From Hysterangium stoloniferum (lineage: Eukaryota; Basidiomycota; Agaricomycetes; Hysterangiales; Hysterangiaceae): 64,000 nucleotides of DNA. Each line of letters begins with the position of its first letter. Positions within the stretch are counted from its first letter, which is position 1. Location of the stretch: NCBI GenBank assembly GCA_015178975.1, contig WHVD01000059.1, positions 62,001 through 126,000 of the forward strand, given 5' to 3'. Under the pieces are notes generated by a model. That model searched no databases. It was not told the origin of the DNA and worked only from the letters and a program-made list of their open reading frames with translations. Made by a program: the position numbers and the translations under genes. Below, piece after piece: positions 1 through 10,132 of this stretch.

Positions 1-1202
1 GGATATTGATCTGACGGGAAAGCGAGTGGGAGTCGTGGGTACAGGTGCAAGCGGCGTTCAGATCATCCAAGAATCCGCCGCCATAACAAACCACCTCACC
101 GTATTCCAACGCACTCCCAACATAGCGCTTCCCATGGGTCAGCACACTATAGACCAAACATCTGAATCAGATGCGAAAGATAACGGTGGCTATCAACGGG
201 TCTTTGCATTTCGCAAGACGACTTTCGCTGGGTTCGCTTTAGACCTGATCGACAAGAACACTTCCGATGTGAATACCGAGGAACGTCGGGAGACATTTGA
301 CAGGCTCTGGGAAAAGGGCGGTTTTTGGTTCTGGCTGGGAACATTCCAGGACATGTACACAAACCAAGAGGCAAACGATCTTGCATATGCCTATTGGAAA
401 GATAAGGTTCGGGCGCGTATCAACGACCCCGTCAAACAGGAGATTCTCGCACCAACTCTTCCCCCTCATCCATTCGGCACCAAACGTCCTGCTTTAGAGC
501 AAGCTTATTATGAAGTGTATAATCGTGATAATGTCGCACTAATCAACATCACGGAGAACCCCATCGTCGAGGTTACGCCCAAGGGTATTCTCACCCAGGA
601 CGGCGTCGAACACGAGCTCGATGTTCTCGTCCTTGCGACTGGGTTCGATGCGGTGACCGGCAGCATGTCGCTCATCGATATCAAAGGAACAGATGGTACC
701 ATGCTGAAAGACAAGTGGGCCAAAGGACTGACCACTTACCTTGGTATGACGGTGGCGAAGTACCCCAATATGTTCTTCTCGTATGGTGCGCAAGCTCCGA
801 CCGCCTTTTGTAATGGTCCTACTTGCACAGTAAGTTATAAGATTTTATTCGTATACCTCACCGAATCATAGCCCCATCACCTTGTCATAGGAACTCCAAG
901 GTGACTGGATCACAAACTGTATTGACTACGCACGAGCCAACAACCTCACCCACGTGGAAGCCAAAGAGGATGCACAAAGTCAATGGGTGAAGATCGTCGG
1001 TGATATTTTCCAGACACAGCTATTTAGTAAAGCGAAGTCTTGGTACACCGGTGCGAATATCCCAGGCAAGGTGGTCGAGTCCATGAATTTCACAGGAGGT
1101 CTTCCGCTTTATGATAAACATATAAGGGAGGTCGCAGAGAAGGGGTATGTGGGATTTGTATTGAAGTCCGGGAATGAGGCGGAGGTTGCTTTTAACGGAT
1201 AG
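1..1202 (+). CDS. Baeyer-Villiger-type flavin monooxygenase, C-terminal part (5' end outside window)
   Basis: Flavin-dependent monooxygenases of this class use FAD, NADPH and oxygen to insert oxygen next to a carbonyl (cyclopentanone/cyclohexanone monooxygenase type). Two exons are visible: 1-829 and 891-1202, joined in phase 0 across a 61-nt intron (GTAAGT...ATAG). The reading frame is open from base 2. A second Rossmann dinucleotide motif, GVVGTGASGVQ, is encoded near base 30, and the family's conserved ATGFD motif near base 640. The exon 2 C-terminus (FTGGLPLYDK then GYVGFVL) matches the usual end of these enzymes. The FAD-binding N-terminus and the Baeyer-Villiger fingerprint lie upstream, so the exact subclass and substrate cannot be judged; another class B flavoprotein monooxygenase is possible. 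No frame damage is seen. Confidence 0.85.
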
Positions 1203-1823
1203 ATTTTGCATCATGGGTAACCGGAAAAGTGTGTACTTTTATGTGGGTCAATATCAAAGGTCGGGATTGCATGCCAGCGAACAACACAAATCAGACTGAA
1301 AAAGTGTGATAGAAAATATTGAAAGCGCGATTAAGAAAGAGCTCAAGTAGTATGTTTTTGTTATTGATTTACGTAATTCATTACGCTCTAATCTTACAAT
1401 GCATAATGGACAATGGAATCGATGCTCATCATATTTGACATCTCCCGAGCACAACACACTAGTAGTCGGGAGGAGAGCCGCGGCCGCCATCTGAATGACT
1501 GTACTGACTACCGGGAATGGGGAATGAGACAATCAAGCCTGGGGAGAGGTGACGGAAAGGAAAATTGTCAACAATGCCGGCGTAACAGGTACTAACAGCG
1601 AAATAATCAACGACCCTCAGATCTCAGACCCGGGCTCATTCGGACTCTCATGCACATAGCATCTCACAATATTCAGTATGGATCGATATATTTATCAACT
1701 ACTATATTACGAATCAATGCTACGATATGGGGTTTTCAAATACATGTAATCACGACAAATACACAATGATGGTGCAAATATAATCCAGACGGCAGTATAT
1801 CCAACAACTTCACAACGTCAGCA
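1203..1823. other. Intergenic, convergent 3' flanks
   Basis: 621 bp between the stop codons of the convergent monooxygenase and nucleoporin genes. It should hold both 3' untranslated regions. Only short random reading frames and AT-rich tracts are seen; no RNA gene or repeat was recognised. Confidence 0.6.
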
Positions 1824-3664
1824 CTACCGCATCTCCATGGGAGGTGCCCACTCGGGGACATGTCCCCACTGGAATTCCTGGCTCGCAAATGCATCCTTGG
1901 CAGCCTTGGGAATAATATCCAGATAATTGGGCGGTAATAGCACTGCGTACGGGTCCTTTGAGTTTTCAAAGCTGAATGATGCATGGTCTGAGCCAGGCTT
2001 TGAAGACAGTTGTGACTGTAATCGAGGTTGGGCTGGTGTTTCTGTCTGTATTTGGGGTTGTGCCCCTGCCACCGATTGATTCGGCCCTCCGAACGCGGAT
2101 GCTGTAGGAGGATTATTCGGTGTGATGGTGGCAGGTCCAGTGCCACTGTGACCAAAAGCAGAGCCTGCACCGCCCGGACCAAAAGCAGAGCCTGTACCGC
2201 CCGGACCAAAAGCAGAGGCAGCCGTAGTCTTACCAGTGCCAAATGTAGACGGGACGCCACTCGTGCCGAAGGCAGATTGCGGGGTGCTAGTCGTGGTTCC
2301 AAAGGCACTGCCCGTACCTCCCGCGCCGAACGCAGATTGCGGTGCTGCTGTGGGATTTCCAAATGCAGATTGTGGTGCAACCGCAGTGGTTCCAAATGTG
2401 CTGCTCGTGGCGGGAGGCTGCGCGAAGGACGCGGGCTTTCCCGCGAAGGCGCTGAATCCACCGCCAGATGATGCTGCGGTCGGTGCGAATGCAGATGTGG
2501 ATGGCTGCGCAGGCTGGGAAAAGGCAGATGGCTGTGATGTTTGTCCAAATGCAGGTTGTCCGAAGGCAGAGGCGGGCTTCACGGGTTGGCCAAATCCTGA
2601 TTGCCCAAAGGCTGGCTGGCCGAACGCGGATGCAGGTTTCACAGGCTGACCAAAAGCCGATTGACCAAACGCAGAGACTGGTTTGGTAACCGAGCCGAAG
2701 CTAGATGTTGGCTGAGCTGGTGCCGCAAAAGCCGATGTGGGTTGAGATGTTTGACCGAAGGTAGACGTGGGTTGACTGGGCTGCCCAAATGCCGATGTCG
2801 ATGTCGATGTGCCAAAGGCTGAGACTGGTGCTGGAGGTTGTCCGAATCCGGCACGACCAAATGCAGATACTGGTTGAGATGGTTGCCCGAAGGCTGGTTG
2901 TCCGAAAGCCGAAGTTGGCTTCGTTACTGATCCAAACGCGGAGGGTGTCTGCGTGTTTCCGAGTGCCGACGTCGGAGCCTGACTTCCATGAGGTGATGCT
3001 TGAAATGCAACTGTGAACGCATCCAATGAATTATCTCGGCCATTTTGAAAAGTTCGTTGGGCTGCAGATATTTTGTTTGCTTCATATGTTTTCTGAAGGA
3101 TGCTATGAGCAATGATACGGAAGCTAGATTACAATACATACATATGCTTCGACTTGATTCATATCACCCGACTTCATGGCTTGCCATGCCATGTATCGAA
3201 GTTCTTCGGGACTCTCCTCGATGCCCGAAATCAGGATAGGCTCACCCTTGCCTGGACCATACGAAGAAAGTGGCCACAAAGGCCTGTCTTCATTTTCTGT
3301 AAGATCCTTCTTGATAGACTCGGCACTACAATTGTGATGGATGTCAGTTCGTTGCCAATGTGTGATCCTTAGGACATACGTGAAGGCTAGTGAGCTCGAC
3401 TTGCTAGTACCGCCAGCCGTTGTAGTCGTAGGACCAGTCGTAGTAGATGGGGTCCAAGTCTGGTCTTGACAAGAAGTTCATGTGGGGTCATTGTAAGATA
3501 TGAAGTGAATACATACTGCCAAATGTTGGTCGTCCACCGTTTTGAGGATGCTCATTTCTACATGCAGCACCGAAACGACATGAACCATTCAGAAAATACT
3601 GACAAATCGCCTGCAACAAATCATGAGATGTTATCCAGGGAGTTTAGACGAGCACATTTACCAT
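1824..3664 (-). CDS. NUP42: Nup42/NUPL2-type nucleoporin: CCCH zinc finger plus FG repeats
   Basis: Nup42 proteins sit on the cytoplasmic face of the nuclear pore and help mRNA export by docking Gle1/Dbp5; here that role is inferred from family. Proposed exons (minus): 3664-3662 (the ATG alone), 3610-3517, 3464-3380, 3325-3142, 3092-1824; all junctions keep frame and give 544 residues. Residues 2-25 hold a CCCH finger (C-x7-C-x5-C-x3-H). Residues ~60-80 hold the segment PLWPLSSYGPGKGEP, which resembles fungal Nup42 homologues. Then comes a long tract of about 25 SAFG/FGQ/FGT repeats, and a C-terminus containing DPYAVLLPPNYLDIIPK, probably the Gle1-binding tail. Introns are 49-54 nt. The one-codon first exon is unusual and rests on GTAAAT/TTGCAG signals; an alternative upstream start cannot be excluded. 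Confidence 0.82.
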
Positions 3665-5108
3665 TCTTTATTGGACCAGTCAGGTTATGATTAATTGAGT
3701 TCGATGTGCCTTGAACGAATAGACACTTGTGTGGCGAAATATCTCGCCCACGCCTGATTGTAGTGATATGTAGACGGACGCAACGATGAGAACGAACGAA
3801 GTCTCTCTAATACGGCTACGGAATGACTCGAGTTATTTGTAGCACGGCGGTGACACAATGTGACAGGTAATTATGTCAGCATGTTCGGTGGTTATATAAG
3901 ACGCTTTGTTCTTGATCTTCTCCCATAGCTTTCAACCAACGTATATTTTGGAACCTGCATCGCCCGACCCTAGTCTGCAGGCGTATGAAGGCATTTATGA
4001 ATTGATCCATTTAAGACATCTTTAAAGACTCAATCCAGCGACAACGTACGTTAGTCACCGTCCACTTCCACACTTTTTTTCTGATTGTTACTGCCAAACA
4101 GGTTTATCTTAGGTTACGTTGGCACCTGGTCTTTCTGTCGTCATAAGTTTTTCTATCTTTGTGTCTCTTTTTTGGCCCATCTCTGCCCGCACAGGAAGTT
4201 TGCTCTACCCTGATGACGGTTCTGGTGGAGGCCCAGACTAAAGCTACGCTCGTGGCTTACAACTCGAGCTGGCGATTGAAGTGTGTGTCTCCGAGGCTTG
4301 GAGATGGACTTATGTATCGCCCGACATGTCGTTCCATCTATTAAACCGTGATAATATACATGTCCTTACATCGGAATATTATTTCGATTAAGCAAGTTTA
4401 ATATATTTTGTAATATGCTTTCCATGCATTGAGCACATGCTAGACTAGTATCGAGTGCCGCACGATCCCTGCGTGCCGGGAGTAGTTCGGCACTCAACGT
4501 CCAGCCGAGCGTATGAAGGAGTCGCACGCCTTTTGTTTCCTACGACATCTTTGTCAGTACAGTATCTAAAATTTCGCATCCTTTCACGGATTATCATTCA
4601 TTAATTCTTCCTTTTATTTCTCCCACCCACCCTTCCCCATATTGAAGATTTGGGTTAATCAATGAATCAAATTTAGTAATTATTGATTGTTTAATCTAGT
4701 GTTAAGTGAGAGTGAGAGTTGTACTGCGAGAGAGGACCCGCCCTCCCGAGCGGCGAGTCTTCCCACGCATACGCGGAGAGCTAAGCTCTCCCCCTACCCA
4801 ACCATACAGCTCTCTGCTCTCATCATGACACATAGACGAAGCTGGAAGCTGATACTCAATCCGAATTGTGTTGGATAAATAAATATATATAACATCATGG
4901 GTTTCTCAATTGGATTAGAGATAACTTGTAAGTGTTCCAGATGCACAGATATGGGGAATAAATAAATACAGTTGGGGAAATCCTTTGATTGAAATATAAA
5001 AAATGTGGTACTGAAGTTTGTCAACGTACCCCATGAGCTCTGCTTTGCTGAAGAATAGGAGAAAAAATGAAAGTACCGATGGATGTGTCAAATATGGGAC
5101 AACGGATC
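3665..5108. other. Intergenic region
   Basis: About 1.4 kb between the divergent nucleoporin start and the tRNA gene. It should contain the nucleoporin promoter. A 61-codon frame at 4159-4344 has no recognisable features and is not called. The stretch near 4491 is shared with a site upstream of the minus-strand transporter (separate entry). Otherwise AT-rich with no recognised feature. Confidence 0.5.
4491..4546 (+). repeat. Dispersed ~50-bp element, copy 1
   Basis: Begins CACTCAACGTCCAG, then GAGCG, GAAGGAG and CACGCC followed by TTTGTTT. The same order of blocks occurs at 19148-19195, about 60 bp upstream of the start of the minus-strand MFS transporter. It may be a short mobile-element remnant or a shared promoter element; two copies are too few to decide. 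Confidence 0.55.
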
Positions 5109-5113
5109 AAAAA
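5109..5113 (-). terminator. RNA polymerase III terminator of tRNA-Pro
   Basis: Five A on the plus strand give a T5 run on the minus strand immediately after the tRNA discriminator base, the usual Pol III stop signal. Confidence 0.75.
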
Positions 5114-5205
5114 GGGCCTAGCCGGGAATTGAACCCGGGACCTCCTCCATCACTGAGTAAATCACTCAGCCCTAAGAAGGAATCATACCTCTAGACCACC
5201 AGGCC
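5114..5205 (-). tRNA. tRNA-Pro (anticodon AGG) with a 20-nt intron
   Basis: Read on the minus strand: acceptor stem GGCCTGG pairs with CTAGGCC (one G-U pair); D-arm region is GGTCTAGAGGTATGA; the anticodon stem CCTTC pairs with GGAGG (one U-G pair); the loop starts TTAGGG, so the anticodon is AGG. The variable region AGGTC is followed by the T arm CCGGG/TTCAATT/CCCGG, containing a good B box. A 20-nt intron starts after base 37, the canonical nuclear tRNA intron position, and can itself form a hairpin (CTGAGT with ACTCAG). The mature tRNA is 72 nt before CCA addition. This looks intact, and is a likely target of the tRNA splicing endonuclease. Confidence 0.93.
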
Positions 5206-5582
5206 ATCAACGCTGCCGAGATCCATTAACCTTTATGTATTCATTGCCCAAGTGAAACCTTGCAACAAATCAGTTATCCATTTTCTATTGCTATTTTCAG
5301 AAAATGATGCGGGTCTAAAAAGATAAAAAGATTCACAGAAATCAGGTTAAATAATGAGGTGAGAGCAACCAATATTTGAACATTGACACTGGTCGTTGTA
5401 TTACACACAGCAGGATTAAACTCGAAAGAATTTGTTTTATTCATTTTCAGAAATAGCAACTTGGCTTGACATTCATTTCCATTCCGAGAAGTGAAGTTCG
5501 AAGATTTGATGAGATGCGCGCCTAACTACTGTATCCTTTCCCATGAGGCCACCACAGGTTCTCTAAACCTTCCCTGATCTAT

Positions 5583-7409
5583 ATGCCCAGACCTATTCGC
5601 ATAATTGTCCCTAAGCTTGACATGTCTCGTTATGACCCTAATGTTGTTACCAGTCCAGGACAGCTGTCCGCAGCAATAGGCTCGCCTAGAAGTACGTACC
5701 GGTCTACTAGAGCAACCCGAACAGAGAAGACCACAAGGCCTTCGCGGCGGCATGAAAGAGCCCCTTCAGAAGAACCTCCATATCAACCGCCACAACGGGG
5801 TCTAGAAGTTCCAAATGTACCAGAAATACGAGTCACTTCACCTCCATTGGCGTCTCCCAACGAGGAGCCTGCTATGCTGCCCGGCGGAGGCCTCGAGATT
5901 CCGCCTAATTTTCAGGCGGAAACCACATATGATGGTCACTACCGTCCACAATCTGCGGATATTAGGATAGGCGAGCCGGACCCTTCACAGCTGTTCGGAC
6001 GCATGTTTAGAGGTCTAAGGAGACTCCCCGCAGCAGTTGTGAAGGCTGGTCGATCGTATGGTCCTAGACAGGATACGGGCCAGGATCAGCCCGCTGAGCC
6101 GGAACCTGAAATGCAACAGCAGCAGGGATCTTCTATCCTTGTTGGGTCCCCCGAACAAGTCTCAGGTCACTTCCCGCCGCGGAGCGACGTGGAAACGTAT
6201 ATTGAGCCAGACGAAGATGATGATGTTCCCCGGGAGCATATGGCTCAAGAATATAATCAACAAAGACGTCTGCGTCGAGATCGCATGTTCAACCGGCGTA
6301 CCGTACGTGATCGCTTTATACCCCCTCCACAACCTGTCCCAGTTCCCGGTTCAAGTACCCCTGTCCCTTCACAAGTCGGCCATTCACAAGTCACCTACAC
6401 AGATGCAAACTTTCCCTCTTTGCAATCTCGACTTGAAGCTGAGGAACAGAGACAGGAATTCGAGACTCGGTCGGAAGCTCAGGCAACCGAACGTCCACGT
6501 CGTGTATACGCTGCTGATGTAGTTAGGCCGCCGCCTTCCTCAATAGCCTCTGCAGATCAGCAGTATCTATCTCCTCCATTCTCCAATGCCAGTCGTACTT
6601 CCGAGCCACTACCGCCCCGCGTTTACTCACAATGGGCAGCGCCGGCCCACCCCCGTGGACCCCGGATCGAAAACCATCGTGATGAGCCACTTCCATCGTC
6701 CCCATTTTCTGCTATGGCTCGACTATATCGGCAGATCCGGGACATGCCATGGGTCGGTGAGCGTGTAGCTGCTGACTACGTCCCCGGCGCCCGAAAACCC
6801 GCCAGAGATCCCTACGATACCTTATACCCTCCACCCGACTCTGCATTTTCTTCGCCTCTTTCTCAGCAGAGTGGGCTGCCTTTACCCGTAAATTTGTCGT
6901 CTGTACCCCCGCTTCCTCGTAGCAAACCAGGCCGGAGCTGGTATAATGTTCAGGATAGCATTGTTCGTACCGAAGATGGGGTTGATTTCCTTGCACTTCC
7001 TGACGGTGTTCCGCCACCCCCGGGCTTCGTTAGATACCCTTACCCCATTCCTGAGGGCGCCCGCGCTATATTTCACCCTGGATATTTGCGTGGCAGCGGC
7101 GGTAGAGGCGCACAGTCAGTGACTACCTATACTCAGACTGACTCGCGCACTCCACTCCCAGGACCACCTGCTAGCCAGACTCAGGGACGTGGACGTTCTG
7201 CCTCAGGGTTTGGCTCTGCGTATACGAATAGCCAGGCCTATTCGCATTATATACCGGCGGAGGCATCACCCTTTGGTGAATCGTATGTTTATGTACCTGG
7301 GATGGATGGCAGACATTTACAGGTTGGTTCTGAGGCTGGCAGACAACCAGGTTCTGTTTATTCGCAGTCAATAGCTCAGAGTGGTATTCCTGAGAGTTTG
7401 AGACCGTAA
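5583..7409 (+). CDS. Proline/serine/arginine-rich disordered orphan protein, 608 aa
   Basis: A single uninterrupted frame from ATG to TAA. I do not recognise the family. The protein is rich in P, S, R, Q and Y, with an N-terminal basic/SR-like stretch (residues 30-60), several polyproline runs, and acidic (EPDEDDD) and Q-rich patches around residues 170-215. A more ordered part lies near residues 455-500, where DGVDFLALPDGVPPPPGF precedes a proline/tyrosine-rich stretch. No signal peptide, membrane segment or catalytic motif is apparent. Such composition suggests a largely disordered scaffold or RNA/actin-associated protein, but that is inference. The start at 5583 is the first ATG; a second in-frame ATG follows 13 codons later. 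Lack of introns is unlike the neighbouring genes, yet codon choice is not transposon-like. Confidence 0.7.
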   Translation: MPRPIRIIVPKLDMSRYDPNVVTSPGQLSAAIGSPRSTYRSTRATRTEKTTRPSRRHERAPSEEPPYQPPQRGLEVPNVPEIRVTSPPLASPNEEPAMLPGGGLEIPPNFQAETTYDGHYRPQSADIRIGEPDPSQLFGRMFRGLRRLPAAVVKAGRSYGPRQDTGQDQPAEPEPEMQQQQGSSILVGSPEQVSGHFPPRSDVETYIEPDEDDDVPREHMAQEYNQQRRLRRDRMFNRRTVRDRFIPPPQPVPVPGSSTPVPSQVGHSQVTYTDANFPSLQSRLEAEEQRQEFETRSEAQATERPRRVYAADVVRPPPSSIASADQQYLSPPFSNASRTSEPLPPRVYSQWAAPAHPRGPRIENHRDEPLPSSPFSAMARLYRQIRDMPWVGERVAADYVPGARKPARDPYDTLYPPPDSAFSSPLSQQSGLPLPVNLSSVPPLPRSKPGRSWYNVQDSIVRTEDGVDFLALPDGVPPPPGFVRYPYPIPEGARAIFHPGYLRGSGGRGAQSVTTYTQTDSRTPLPGPPASQTQGRGRSASGFGSAYTNSQAYSHYIPAEASPFGESYVYVPGMDGRHLQVGSEAGRQPGSVYSQSIAQSGIPESLRP

Positions 7410-7902
7410 AATTTATCCAAATTACCAGCTGGAATGGACATGATAAAAAAGGAGGGATTACAAAATATTTCATGACATTATGACTGCTCACATGTATCAA
7501 TTACTCGACGCTTTTTGTAGACATTACAAGCTTGCTATATAGACAATATAAACACCCGTTTATCTCAAGCTAATTAAGGGGAGGGAAATCCAAACAGTGA
7601 ATTTTCATAATTGAGTGACGTGAGTTGAAGATCAAAAAATATTTATTGTCTTTGTTGCTGAACATCGTATCGCTAATGTTTTGCGAGGTCCCGTCGACCC
7701 CTGAGTCTGTGAGAGCAATAGGACTTTCGGGCCATACCTATTTTTGTAACTGGTGGACAATGTTTTCAACAAAAAAAAAATGAATTTTAGAGTACTTGTT
7801 CTTCTGTTATGCATTGCATACGACCAGAAGGAATTGAGCTACATAACGCACAACAAAACAAACTTGAGCTCTCTCTTAAAAACTAGTAAACTGATAATTG
7901 GT
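7410..7902. other. Intergenic, AT-rich
   Basis: 3' flank of the orphan gene. Homopolymer A/T runs are present (for example around 7770) but no gene or repeat was recognised. Confidence 0.5.
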
Positions 7903-7967
7903 GTGTGTAGGGTGCGAGTGCATATAAGTTAGTGCCCAGAGTCTGGTGGGTTTTCTGGTCGTAACAG
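7903..7967 (-). repeat. Truncated LTR start (gypsy C/E-type family)
   Basis: On the minus strand this reads as the first ~65 bp of an LTR: TGTTACGACC then the ACCC/CCAGACTC region and GGGCACTAACTTATA. It matches the start of the LTRs at 54221 (plus) and 56019 (minus). No other part of the element is attached. Confidence 0.7.
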
Positions 7968-8040
7968 GCACCAAATGGCAGATTGCTGGAAAGGTAAATA
8001 CTACAGATGGGGTTTCAAAAGGTAATTCCCAACATCACTA

Positions 8041-8976
8041 CCTAAAAATATACTCACTTATCATTTTATATTATTTGGCATTTCTAGCACATCCCTGTGT
8101 TCTGTGATGATTGGGACCCTCAGCTATTATTCCTCTTTGTCCCTGATCAATTTCCATGGTTATATACTCCCTTTCAGACTTTTCTCTGACCACCTGACCT
8201 TGTACCTCATGATTAGACCCAATTGTCTATTGTCTTGTTCTCATATTTATCCACCCATTGTCTGTTTGATTTGTCATAATATCTGCTCATGGTACAAATA
8301 CTGTGATGTGAAGTAGTTATACCTCAATTCATGTACATATTGACTTTGAATCTGGTTCATTCTTTGTCTCTGACCTACATATTTGCCTTAGTCTTCTCCT
8401 TTCTTACTACGCAACCTAAGTACCCCTTTGTTCTTGAACCTACCCTTGGGTCTGAAAATACATTAAGTCCTTGTCTGTCTGAAATTAGGACACTGATGAT
8501 TCCACAGGGGTGCAGCACATATGTAAGCTGAAGCCAAGTCCTATCCATCCTCAGCACACCCTCAGGTGCCCCCTGTGAACTGGGTCCTTAACACTCATTC
8601 CTTGTTCTCATTTTAGCCTACTCTTTGTTTCCTTGATTTGAAGGACAATACTTCCTCTTGATATAAATACTATAATGTAAAGTAGTTAAAGCTCAATCAA
8701 TTCAAATATCAACTCTGAATCTGGTTTATTCTCAGTCTGACCCAGTGTGACTTAGACCTCATCTCTACTCTAGCTCTCCTTATTACCTCCACATTCCCTC
8801 ATATCCCATACATACCAGTCCATTGATCCAAAAATACACTAAGTTCCTGCCCATTTGAAATTAGAACACTGACAGTTTCCACAAGGGTGCAGCACATAAG
8901 CTGAAATCAAGTCCTATCTGTCCTCAGTATACCTGCAAGTTGCCCAGAGCCCCCCTGTAAACCTAGTCCCTAACAG
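8041..8976 (+). repeat. Two tandem decayed solo-LTR relics
   Basis: Two copies in direct orientation, the first ending CCTTAACA near 8592 and the second ending CCCTAACA near 8976. Shared blocks include ACAAATACTGTGATGTGAAG versus ATAAATACTATAATGTAAAG, the ACTTTGAATCTGG / ACTCTGAATCTGG line, and the LTR motif GCAGCACAT...AAGCTGAA(G/A)(C/T)CAAGTCCT (8508-8543 and 8884-8915). The left limit is uncertain. Confidence 0.6.
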
Positions 8977-8989
8977 GTTTGTAGCAAGT

Positions 8990-9110
8990 ATCATTGTATG
9001 TTTCTATTGCATACTTCTTGCTTGTTTTGAAGTATCATACCAAGCACCCAACAGTTTCATGTGAGGGCACAACACATATGTTGAAGTCAAGCTCTGTTGG
9101 GATAAAATCT
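8990..9110 (+). repeat. Third, more decayed LTR fragment with the shared motif
   Basis: A degraded version of the LTR motif at 9063-9096: GAGGGCACAACACATATG followed by TTGAAGTCAAGCTCT. It follows the two tandem relics in the same orientation. Limits are approximate. Confidence 0.45.
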
Positions 9111-10132
9111 TAAAGCTTGTGAATCTCAAGCAGTGATGAATATCATTTCCATTTGACCCTCTGTGTCTCTTATGAGGCAAACGGATGGCGTAAGTACAAG
9201 AAATATACACTAGTTATATATGCCTTGAGAACAATAGACGTATGGCAACAAAGGGTTAAGCCAAACTTAAAAGAACAATAGTGGCAAATTGCCGGTGTGG
9301 CACCTTGTGCATGCTCACACAGCCCTATATTCTAACAAGCTCCTCTTGCCTTAGTAATTGGAGTCACTGGTTAAGTACATACTTACCCTTCAGCCCCCCA
9401 TTTCTTGCTTTCCTGCTTCAGTAAGCTCTTAACACTGTGTCTCCATTTCAGCCGCACCAGTGAACCACAGGTTCGGTCACTTGCTTTATCCAGCGTGCGC
9501 AGTTAAAAGGCACGTCCTCCTTAAAATGCCCATAGTTGGAGCGTCAATGCCGAAGTTGCTTTCGGATCAGAAGCGGTGACCCAGCTGCGGAGATGTGTCA
9601 GACCGGCAGATTACGAACAACCTTGGGAGTCATAATCCCGGAGGAAAGCTAACCCAAGCACCCGCTCACACCCACATGTTGATAATTTACTCTATTTACT
9701 AATCAAAGCATGCACTTACTTTAACCCCCTTAATCATGTATAGCGAGCGCGTTCCACGCGGACCCTCACATACCTGCGAAGAAGGCTCAGATCCCTTACC
9801 CCCCCACAGTAGAAGATTATATTTATATTATCTTGCATAGGGCCTGCTCTAATAAATAAAAATGGAATTACAATAGAAAAAATGGCCGATTTCCAAAATA
9901 GGGTATTACAATGTTACATCTCTTTGGCCCAAGGACCATGTATTCGATATTGATATACCAGAGCCTACTACTGGCTCGCTAGCCGGAGAGTAATAAACAC
10001 TTGTCATTCTGAGCTTCTCAGTTCAGAGAAATACGTTCGGGCTGGCCCATATTTTCTATGATGGATATGCCCACATCCAGAGATACAAATGACCAGTTTA
10101 AATCCACATTTTGAAGAGGAGACGAGTGACAA
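9111..10132. other. Intergenic, no gene recognised
   Basis: About 1 kb containing a GC-richer stretch (9470-9670) inside AT-rich sequence. I checked 9470-9670 for a 5S rRNA or tRNA and found no match to either. Confidence 0.5.

Noticed and set aside
1736..2649. Several long overlapping frames on both strands within the nucleoporin FG tract
   Set aside because: They are shadows of the repetitive FG-coding exon; their Arg/Ala/Leu-rich composition follows from the repeat, and only the minus frame ending at 1824 has family motifs.
9470..9670. GC-richer block tested as a 5S rRNA or tRNA
   Set aside because: No cloverleaf, no B box and no match to conserved 5S segments that I can recall.
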